NCBI GenBank assembly: GCA_016720925.1
Contig: JADKJR010000008.1
Location: 62,001 to 126,000, forward strand
Reading direction: 5' to 3'
DNA: 64,000 nucleotides
Source: Betaproteobacteria bacterium
GTDB lineage: Bacteria; Pseudomonadota; Gammaproteobacteria; Burkholderiales; Usitatibacteraceae
The notes below the pieces were generated by a model. That model was not told the DNA's origin. It made no database searches and was given only the letters and a program-made list of their open reading frames with translations. Position numbers and translations under genes: made by a program. Positions 57,482 through 64,000 of the stretch are shown piece after piece (within the stretch, counting starts at the first letter, position 1; the number at the start of each line of letters is the position of its first letter).

Positions 57482-59065
57482 ATGACCACACCGAATATCG
57501 TCACCGTGCTGCGCCAGGTTGTCGGAGACAAAAACGTTATAGACGATGACGCAACGCGCGAGTATTTTTCTCACGACCTGTTCTGGTATGGCAAACGTCC
57601 AGTGTGCATTGTCACGCCCACCAATCCAGAACAAGTACAGGCAGCCGTCCTGGCGGCGACCGCCGCCGGCCACATTGTGGTACCGCGTGGCGGCGGCATG
57701 TCATATACAGGCGGCTACGTTGCTGACAACGAAGGTGCGGTGCTCTTTGACCTGCGCGCTATGGACCGCGTGCTGCACATCGATGAGGAGAACCGATACG
57801 TTACCGTCGAAGCCGGCTGCACTTGGGCCACGCTGCACGAAGCATTGGATGCCAAAGGTCTGCGCACGCCGTTCTGGGGCCCGCTATCTGGCCAGCGAGC
57901 GAGCGTCGGCGGCACCGTATCCCAAAACAGCGTGTTCTACGGATCGGTGTGCCACGGTAGTGCTGCGGAATCAGTGCTGGCCGTGGACGTAATCCTTGCC
58001 GATGGCGCGCGCTTGGTCACGGGTAGTGCAGGACGTGAAAACAGCATTCCGTTTTCGCGCTGGGGCGGACCGGATCTTACCGGTTTGTTCATTGGCGATG
58101 TCGGTGCCTTCGGCATCAAGGTGGCAGTCAGTCTGCGACTCATTTCGCAGCCGGCATCAATCGGCTACGCATCGTTTGCTTTTCCCGACTTTGCCTCCAT
58201 GATCGGCGCCCAGACTGACCTGGCGCGCTCAGGACTCGGTGCTGAGGCCTTTGGTATCGATGCCTATAAGGCCAAAAATTCGGCGCAGACGGGCAAGCAA
58301 CTTGGCGAAGCAGCGAAGACTGCAATGGGTGTAATCAAAGGTGGCAAGAGCCTGCTTGCGGGACTCAAGGACGTCGCAGGCATGGCGCTCGCCGGCACCA
58401 GCGCGCTCGAGGACGCGCCCTACTCGCTGCACTTAACCGTGGAGGGAGACGAAGACGCCGATACCGAACGCCAACTGAAGAAAATCGAGGCTCTTGCCAC
58501 AAAAAACGGTGGCAAACCCCTGCCGCCGGTTGTGCCAAAGGGCCTGCGAGGGCGACCGTTCCCACCACTTCGCTCGGCGCTAGGCGTTGATGGTCAGCGC
58601 TGGGTGCCAATACATGGCATCGTGCCATTGGGACACATTGCTGCCACAGTGGCTGAGGTCGAAGCTATGATCCAGTCGCGCCAAGGCGAAATGGATAAGT
58701 TCGGCGTGTTGTATTCGCCATTGACCACCAATGTACCCAATGGCGTGCTCTATGAGCCTTGCTTCTACTGGTATGACGAAGTCACTGCGCTACACATTGA
58801 GGCTACCGAACTGAGCGACCCACCCAAAGTCTGGTCCGAGCGTCAGAACCGGCCGGACATCCGCGTCTTCGTCCATGAGCTGTGGCTAGCCAGCGCGAAA
58901 ATCCTTGAAGCTCATGGTGCGATTAACTTCCAGATCGGTCGCGCGTATCCGTATTTGAGTAATGTTTCTGCGCCATACGCTGCGCTCATTCGCAATATCA
59001 AGCAGGCCTTGGACCCGGACTGTCTCATGAACCCGGGGGCGCTAGGCTTGGCACGCATTTCATGA
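57482..59065 (+). CDS. VAO/PCMH-type FAD-linked oxidoreductase (second copy)
   Basis: 527 residues; same family as 32707-34275. FAD_binding_4 domain (VVPRGGGMSYTGGYVADNEG; GPLSGQRASVGGTVSQNSVF; GDVGAFGIKV) and C-terminal LDPDCLMNPGAL. A central insert (AKTAMGVIKGGKSLLAGLKD) carries extra Gly/Lys. Oxidises an alcohol, hydroxy acid or alkylphenol-like group. GGAG before ATG; overlaps the SDR gene (ATGA). Confidence 0.88.
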   Translation: MTTPNIVTVLRQVVGDKNVIDDDATREYFSHDLFWYGKRPVCIVTPTNPEQVQAAVLAATAAGHIVVPRGGGMSYTGGYVADNEGAVLFDLRAMDRVLHIDEENRYVTVEAGCTWATLHEALDAKGLRTPFWGPLSGQRASVGGTVSQNSVFYGSVCHGSAAESVLAVDVILADGARLVTGSAGRENSIPFSRWGGPDLTGLFIGDVGAFGIKVAVSLRLISQPASIGYASFAFPDFASMIGAQTDLARSGLGAEAFGIDAYKAKNSAQTGKQLGEAAKTAMGVIKGGKSLLAGLKDVAGMALAGTSALEDAPYSLHLTVEGDEDADTERQLKKIEALATKNGGKPLPPVVPKGLRGRPFPPLRSALGVDGQRWVPIHGIVPLGHIAATVAEVEAMIQSRQGEMDKFGVLYSPLTTNVPNGVLYEPCFYWYDEVTALHIEATELSDPPKVWSERQNRPDIRVFVHELWLASAKILEAHGAINFQIGRAYPYLSNVSAPYAALIRNIKQALDPDCLMNPGALGLARIS

Positions 59066-59858
59066 ACTCCTCTCTGCCACCGATAGACTTCCGCCGTCTC
59101 GCACCGATGCCGGGATCACGGCTGCTGGTGGTCGGCGGGTGTGGAGGCATCGGACGGCGCTTGGTCGCTGCAGCAGTGTCCTGTGAATTGCGGGTGGCCG
59201 TGTTGGACCGCAGCTTGGCATTGTCCCAGTTCCCGCCTATGGATGGCGCCCTTGTCCTCGAAGCCGATGCCGTTGATCCCGTGCAGGTCGACGCCGCACT
59301 TAGGCAGCTAGACAATTGCTGGGGTGGCTTAGATGGACTCGTTAACCTGGCAGGTTACATGGGTAACAAACACTCCGTCACAGACTTTCCAACGGCGGAT
59401 TGGGCGGCCATCTTTGACGCGAGTTATCGCACCACAGTCAACGTTTGCCGTGCGGCGGCTTCGCTGCTAGTAGCAAGCGAACATGAACCGGCGATCGTCA
59501 ATATGTCCTCGGGAATTGCCGATCTGGGTCAAGCAGGATACGGTCCTTATGCCACCGCCAAGGCGGGTGTTGTGACCCTTACCAAGATTTTGGCTCGCGA
59601 ACTGGCGCCGCGGGTACGTTGCAACGTCGTTTCGCCGGGCGCAATCGACACTGAATTCCTGCGCGGCGGCACGGGCGGCACCTTCATACATCGGCGCTGC
59701 GGGTAGACATCGACGCCTATGCGCGCCTGGTTCCGCTCGCTCGAATTGGCGTTGCGGAAGATGTGGTCGGCCCAATCCTTTTCCTACTTTCTAGCGCAGC
59801 CCGCTATATCACTGGCCAGGTATTGCATATTGACGGTGGGGCGTTGATGACTGGTTGA
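59062..59858 (+). pseudogene. Short-chain dehydrogenase/reductase, late frameshift
   Basis: SDR fold: cofactor motif VVGGCGGIGRRL, NLAGYMG, catalytic Ser in NMSSGIAD, and Tyr/Lys in YGPYATAKAG. The frame is lost between about 59670 and 59695. The other frame provides the normal end (ALRVDIDAYARLVPLARIGV ... ITGQVLHIDGGALMTG). The restored protein is about 265 residues. As written it ends after 214, losing the last helix and the tetramer interface. Confidence 0.85.
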
Positions 59859-59894
59859 AAGAAGCGAAATAACTATCCAATTGAGGTTTAGAAA

Positions 59895-61322
59895 ATGCCG
59901 GATTTAGAACGTAGAAGTTTCCTTAAACTTGTGCCCGCCGCGATTGCCGTCGGCGCTTCGTCACGACCGTTGTGGGCTGGCTCACAGCCTGATGTCATCG
60001 TACTGGGCGCCGGCCTCGCGGGGTTGAATGCTGCGCTGTTACTTGAAAAATTTGGTCTGCGCGTTCAGGTGCTAGAAGCGAGCCGGCGTATCGGCGGGCG
60101 CCTGCACACACTCGACGACGTGCCCGGACGACCCGAGGCGGGGGGTAGCCAAATTAGCGCCGCCTATGCGCGCACAGTCGATACCGCCAGGGAGTTGGGT
60201 GTGCCGCTCGAGACTAGCGCACGCTCCCCGCTGCTCAAGGAGGAGGGTCTGGTGTATTTCATCAATGGTCGACGCTGGTCGCGCGGAGACTGGGCACACG
60301 CGCCGGAAAATCCCCTCCCCGAGGCCTTGCGCGAAATCTCGCCCGACCGTGCGCTTGGTCGCTTGATCGGCGCCAGTCCTCTGAAATCGATCGCTGCGTG
60401 GCGCGATCCGGCCTTTGCGCGTTACGACATACCGGTACTCGCAGAACTGCGCGCGAAGGGATTGAGCGACGCCGCATTGCGGTTGCTGGATGTAAACAAT
60501 GGCTATGGTGACACGCTGGGCGATACCTCTCTGCTAAATCTTTTCTACGTTCAAACCAATATGCTTGAGGTTGTGAAAATCAAGGGGCCTGTACAAAATG
60601 TCGTTGGCGGTAACCAGCGTCTGCCAGAAGCGATGGCCAAGACGCTCAAAGGGGAGGTACAACTTGGGCGGCAGGCGACCGAAGTGGATGTTGGGTCGAC
60701 TGGCGTTACCGTGCGTTGCGCAGACCGCTCGCGCCATCGAGCACGGTTTGTGATTTGCGCATTGCCACTGCCGGCGATGCGTCATATTCGTTTCGTTCCC
60801 GGTTTGCCCAATCGTCTTGACGAGGCGGTTAAGAAGTTGGCCTACGGACGAATAACGCAGATCCATCTCGAGGTACTCAAGCCCTTTTGGGAGTCCGAGG
60901 GCCTGCTGCCTTACTTATGGTCCGATGGGCCGCTCGAGCGCGTGTTTCCGCAGGACGAAAAAGGCACAGGCCAAGCCGAAAGTCTTACCGTGTGGATTAA
61001 CGGCGCAGGTACAGCGCGTTGGGACGCGATGAATGATACCGACGCAGCTCGTCTCGTGGCCGATGAGCTGGCCAAGGTCTATCCCTCGTCACTCGGCGCC
61101 GTGCGCATGGTTCGACGCATCGCTTGGCAGCAATCGCCTCTGGCCGGCGGATCGTGGGCAAATTGGCACCCGGGACAGATCACGCGATACGCATCGGCTT
61201 TGGGTGTTCCGCATGGGTGCCTGCATTTCGCGGGCGAGCACACGGGTCACACTCTGCGCGGTATGGAGGCGGCGATGGAATCGGGCGAGCGCGCCGCCAC
61301 AGAGATTCTGGCAAAGCTATGA
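59895..61322 (+). CDS. Tat-exported flavin amine-oxidase-family dehydrogenase
   Basis: 475 residues. A twin-arginine signal (RRSFLK at 6-11) is followed by the FAD motif GAGLAGLNAALLLEKFGLRV with LEASRRIGGRLHTLDD, and a C-terminal FAD closure CLHFAGEHTGHTLRGMEAAM. Same architecture as nicotine oxidoreductase NicA2, which passes electrons to a dedicated cytochrome c. Here a c-type cytochrome gene follows with an ATGA overlap, so a periplasmic dehydrogenase of an amine or related compound is likely. Confidence 0.86.
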   Translation: MPDLERRSFLKLVPAAIAVGASSRPLWAGSQPDVIVLGAGLAGLNAALLLEKFGLRVQVLEASRRIGGRLHTLDDVPGRPEAGGSQISAAYARTVDTARELGVPLETSARSPLLKEEGLVYFINGRRWSRGDWAHAPENPLPEALREISPDRALGRLIGASPLKSIAAWRDPAFARYDIPVLAELRAKGLSDAALRLLDVNNGYGDTLGDTSLLNLFYVQTNMLEVVKIKGPVQNVVGGNQRLPEAMAKTLKGEVQLGRQATEVDVGSTGVTVRCADRSRHRARFVICALPLPAMRHIRFVPGLPNRLDEAVKKLAYGRITQIHLEVLKPFWESEGLLPYLWSDGPLERVFPQDEKGTGQAESLTVWINGAGTARWDAMNDTDAARLVADELAKVYPSSLGAVRMVRRIAWQQSPLAGGSWANWHPGQITRYASALGVPHGCLHFAGEHTGHTLRGMEAAMESGERAATEILAKL

Positions 61323-61726
61323 GACCCATTGAAATGTTGAAAATATGCAAAATCATTCTAGTTTTGCTGGCGTTTGGCACGGCTTCATTGCCGCTTTTCG
61401 CCGTCGACGGCAAAACGCTACAGCGCGGACGCATCGCCTTCCTACGCTGCGCACCCTGCCATGGGATCAAGCCAGGAGAGCCGCAAAAGGTGGGGCCCAA
61501 CTTGAGTCAGACTATCGGGACGGCGGCAGCAGGTGTCCCGGGCTTCACTTACACCGAGGCGCTGCGCAAGGCAAATTTGACTTGGGACGACACCACCTAT
61601 AAGCGCTTTATAGCGAACCCCAGCGCGCTCGTGCCGGGCACGTCAATGGCTTATGCAAACTCGCTTAGCGATGCCGAGATTGCTGCTCTACTGACGTTTA
61701 TCAAATCTGAAACAGCTGCCCAATGA
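61319..61726 (+). CDS. Periplasmic c-type cytochrome, electron acceptor of the upstream flavoprotein
   Basis: 135 residues with a signal peptide, one CAPCH heme motif at residues 44-48 and a Met axial ligand in PGTSMAY. Class I cytochrome c (GPNLSQTIGTAAAGVPGFTY). The start overlaps the flavoprotein stop (ATGA), so the two are made in step. It probably carries electrons from the flavin to the terminal oxidase. Confidence 0.9.
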   Translation: MRPIEMLKICKIILVLLAFGTASLPLFAVDGKTLQRGRIAFLRCAPCHGIKPGEPQKVGPNLSQTIGTAAAGVPGFTYTEALRKANLTWDDTTYKRFIANPSALVPGTSMAYANSLSDAEIAALLTFIKSETAAQ

Positions 61727-61766
61727 ACTGCGTGTCAGCGCCCCCAAATTCCAAATTGATCATGAG

Positions 61767-62738
61767 ATGACCATTGGTAGCACTTTCGAGATTGGCGGCT
61801 TCACCGAGGCCGTGCTGATCGTACGTTCGGCCGCACCCCATCTGGCCTGCTGGGTCGGTACGGGCGGCTGGGAACTTCGGCACCACGATGCAGTGGACTT
61901 ACGTCTTCTGCGCGGCTGGGGCATACCGATGGCCTCCGGCGAGGAGTGGCTGCTTGGGCGCCCTGGATACAGCACAGGACTCGTGCGTCTGATGCGACTT
62001 GACAATGTTGGAGCCCAGAGTGACATGCGGCCAGACGATCAATGCTGGGACAGTGGCGGCATCTTTGATCTCGATCTGCGTGTAGCCAATATTGACCAGC
62101 AGTCGAGCGCACTGCGCGCGCAGCAATGGCATGGAGCATCACCGCCGGTCCGTTGGGACTTCGGGGGGCTAACCGTCAAGGAATGGCTGGTGCGAGGGCC
62201 GGACAACGTGCGGCTGGCGTTGATCGAGCGTATCGATCCACCACTTGTGGGCATGGGACATTTTTCCGGGCTGGGCCCAGTATTTAATTCAAGCCAGATT
62301 GTGCGCGACTTGGGTGCCGCGCTGGCATTCTACGGCGATATACTTGGTTTCAAGAAATCGGTGTCGTATCAGTCCGACGCCTTCGCGCCTGGTGCCAGTG
62401 TTTTCGGTATCCCGCCAGGTGTTGCGTCACGTGTCGGGCTGAGCCTCCACATTCTGCATCCGCAGGGCAAAATCGATGGCTCGGTCGAAATCGTTACCGT
62501 GCCAGGCACCGATGGTTTGGATTGGTCTCAATCCTGTGCGCCACCCAATTTTGGTATGGCGGCGTTGCGCTTTCCCGTCAAGGACATTGTCTCGCTTGGC
62601 AGGCATTTGATGCGCTGCGGCTGCGTGCTCGCGATGCCCATAACGACAACCGAGCTGGCCCCGCACGGCGAAGTGGGGCTACTTGCGGTTCGATCTCCGG
62701 ACGGCGCGTGGCTCGAGTTCTACGAGTCGACGGTGTAA
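61767..62738 (+). CDS. Double VOC-fold protein (second)
   Basis: 323 residues, two VOC modules. The second (about 170-323) has SSQIVRDLGAALAFYGDILG and LAVRSPDGAWLEFYES. Metal-ligand His residues of the extradiol type are not evident. Counterpart of 31814-32710 in the left arm but strongly diverged. Isomerase, lyase or binding role possible. Confidence 0.72.
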   Translation: MTIGSTFEIGGFTEAVLIVRSAAPHLACWVGTGGWELRHHDAVDLRLLRGWGIPMASGEEWLLGRPGYSTGLVRLMRLDNVGAQSDMRPDDQCWDSGGIFDLDLRVANIDQQSSALRAQQWHGASPPVRWDFGGLTVKEWLVRGPDNVRLALIERIDPPLVGMGHFSGLGPVFNSSQIVRDLGAALAFYGDILGFKKSVSYQSDAFAPGASVFGIPPGVASRVGLSLHILHPQGKIDGSVEIVTVPGTDGLDWSQSCAPPNFGMAALRFPVKDIVSLGRHLMRCGCVLAMPITTTELAPHGEVGLLAVRSPDGAWLEFYESTV

Positions 62739-62874
62739 GTCGAAACAAAGTTACATGGCTCGTTGCGTACGTCAATCAGCCCCGCATCGGGTTCTGCGTG
62801 CGCAATGCCGATAACCTGTTGAACAAAGGTGCCTTGCGGAGGCCGACAGGTTGTTTGGTGTGTACGGAACGCAT

Positions 62875-62890
62875 TGGCAAGGTTTTTGCT
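62875..62890 (+). promoter_or_regulatory. Sigma-54 promoter before the DUF1838 gene
   Basis: TGGCAAGGTTTTTGCT, consensus -24/-12, 104 bp upstream of the start. The phrase GCATTGGCAAG occurs twice here (62871 and 62920), and a GTTTCA half-site is at 62904-62909. Confidence 0.7.
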
Positions 62891-62993
62891 TCTTGCCTCT
62901 CATGTTTCATACATGGCGCATTGGCAAGAATGCTGATCGTCTATTGAACGACGGCACTTATTCCATTCAACCTGATCCACTTGGAGCTTTCAG

Positions 62994-63872
62994 ATGCAAC
63001 TGACCAAACACGTGATTTGTCGCTTGACAGCCGCTGCCGTCACGCTGTGCCTGATGTCAGCGTCCGCATGCGCACTCGACCTGTCCAAGCCTGAGGACGC
63101 GTACAAAGCCTTGCTGCGCGTCGTTGGCAACATCGACGGCAAGCCGGTCTTCAAAGACTGGGAGGCCACAATTTTTGTCGTCCTGCCGGGTGAGAAGGCC
63201 AAACCGATCATGCGTATGCAGGGCTACAACGCCGGCCGAATGATTGCCAAGGTCGACGGCAGCTACGAATGGGTGACTCGCGAAGTGTCTTACTATCAGG
63301 ACCTGAAAACCGGTGAAATTATCGAACGCTGGGCCAACCCCTTCAATAGCAAGAAGGTCTGCGTCGTCCAGGTGGCCAACGACCCCGTCAGCAACAAGTT
63401 TCCGCCACCATCCAAAGACAGCCCAAGTCCGTTCAACGTGACCGGCGAGATCGCGTCGTTGCGCTGGGATGTGCCACTAGCCTACCCGAACGCACTGCCG
63501 CCAGCGGATCACCCCGATGAATCGACCGGACCGACCTATCTGGCGTCCGAGCATTTCATCTTCTTTGCCAACACCGCGGACCTGACCTCGGATACACAAC
63601 GGTCGACACCCACCCACTTCTCCTGGTTTCGCACTGGTCCTTGGTTGCCTTGGATGAAATTGGGCCAAGCGCCTGGCTACCTGATCTACAGTGGTCAAGG
63701 CCGCAAATACGATAACTTCAATCAACTACCGGCGAAGGTCAAGGACTACACGCTAAAGAACTTTCCGGCCTACGTTACTGCGCCGGACAGCTTCTACCAG
63801 CCCAACGAAACGAGCTGGACTTATTACGCCAAGCTGAAGAAGGCCGGTAAGCTACCGAATCATTGCGAGTGA
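62994..63872 (+). CDS. DUF1838 family exported protein
   Basis: 292 residues with a signal peptide (LTAAAVTLCLMSASACALDL). DUF1838 features: ALLRVVGNIDGKPVFKDWEA, YYQDLKTGEIIERWANPFN, LASEHFIFFANTADL, WLPWMKLGQAPGYLIYSGQG. The function of the family is unknown; it occurs near oxidoreductases in catabolic regions. Periplasmic. Served by its own sigma-54 promoter and followed by the FAD dehydrogenase gene. Confidence 0.85.
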   Translation: MQLTKHVICRLTAAAVTLCLMSASACALDLSKPEDAYKALLRVVGNIDGKPVFKDWEATIFVVLPGEKAKPIMRMQGYNAGRMIAKVDGSYEWVTREVSYYQDLKTGEIIERWANPFNSKKVCVVQVANDPVSNKFPPPSKDSPSPFNVTGEIASLRWDVPLAYPNALPPADHPDESTGPTYLASEHFIFFANTADLTSDTQRSTPTHFSWFRTGPWLPWMKLGQAPGYLIYSGQGRKYDNFNQLPAKVKDYTLKNFPAYVTAPDSFYQPNETSWTYYAKLKKAGKLPNHCE

Positions 63873-63958
63873 ACGCACCGCAGCGGCAATTGCTGTTTTG
63901 AATTGACCAACGCGGCCGGTGGATTCACCGATTTTTTTCATTTGGAAGGAATGAGGCT

Positions 63959-64000
63959 ATGGCCAGCATTACATCTATAAAGCAATGGGACGTCGAGGTC
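63959..64000 (+). CDS. FAD-binding dehydrogenase (second copy), 5' end only
   Basis: Fourteen codons before the window ends (MASITSIKQWDVEV), aligning with the start of the FAD dehydrogenase at 27493-29004 (MASIGSIKKWDFET). GGAAGGAATGAGG precedes the ATG. Very likely a paralogue of that gene. Confidence 0.7.
   Translation, partial: MASITSIKQWDVEV

Noticed and set aside
57203..57673. Minus-strand frame of 156 codons
   Set aside because: Overlaps the start of the VAO-type flavoprotein gene and has no domain.
1..64000. CRISPR array or rRNA operon
   Set aside because: No spaced direct-repeat array other than the plasmid iterons and no rRNA-like sequence seen.

Overview
The window looks like an accessory replicon (plasmid or plasmid-derived integrative element) carrying a large catabolic gene cluster. 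The host is probably a Gram-negative betaproteobacterium. This rests on TonB receptors, sigma-54 promoters, a RepA of the RPA type with iterons, a DUF3717 protein (a family I associate with Burkholderiales) and moderately GC-rich coding DNA. The taxonomic call is inference only.

Layout. (1) 1-12 kb is a defence island. A long minus-strand operon encodes an SNF2/DEAD helicase, DinD, a DUF2130 coiled-coil protein, the IetA/IetS pair (AAA ATPase plus subtilisin-like protease) and a beta-class DNA methyltransferase that runs off the left edge. A membrane-anchored Mrr-type nuclease and an AbiEi-like protein lie divergently. Apart from ietA, every gene of the minus operon carries one or more indels. 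(2) 12-25 kb is the plasmid backbone: an AbiEi/AbiEii toxin-antitoxin pair (toxin frameshifted), an iteron origin with a RepA initiator, DUF3717, SSB, an ArdC-type metallopeptidase and several small plasmid-type proteins. A gene-free, palindrome-rich stretch and an AP2-domain protein follow. (3) 25.9-64 kb is a catabolic region without a recognisable textbook pathway.

The catabolic region has two arms. The left arm (25.9-40.5 kb) has a minus operon (fused double alpha/beta hydrolase, VAO-type flavoprotein, double-VOC protein, MDR reductase, HMG-CoA-lyase-like aldolase, FAD-binding dehydrogenase, membrane protein, GST) and a divergent plus operon (VOC, unknown protein, membrane protein, MFS transporter). 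The right arm (52.3-64 kb, plus strand) repeats many of these families: aldolase, isochorismatase-fold protein, EmrAB-type exporter, VAO-type flavoprotein, SDR, Tat-exported amine-oxidase-family flavoprotein with its own cytochrome c, double-VOC protein, DUF1838 protein and a second FAD-binding dehydrogenase cut by the window end. Between the arms sit two TonB receptors, a Tat-exported nitrilase-fold protein, a decayed IS110-group transposase and a PrpR-type sigma-54 activator.

The strongest regulatory signal is a set of near-identical -24/-12 promoters in front of the receptor genes and both arms. At three loci they are accompanied by paired palindromes of the form TGAAAC-N7/8-GTTTCA. I read these as a regulon of the local sigma-54 activator. 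Uptake (TonB, MFS), periplasmic oxidation (amine-oxidase family plus cytochrome c), cytoplasmic C-C cleavage (aldolases) and efflux (EmrAB) would then be induced together by an unknown compound. Truncated remnants of an aldolase gene and an MDR reductase gene show that the cluster grew by duplication and partial loss.
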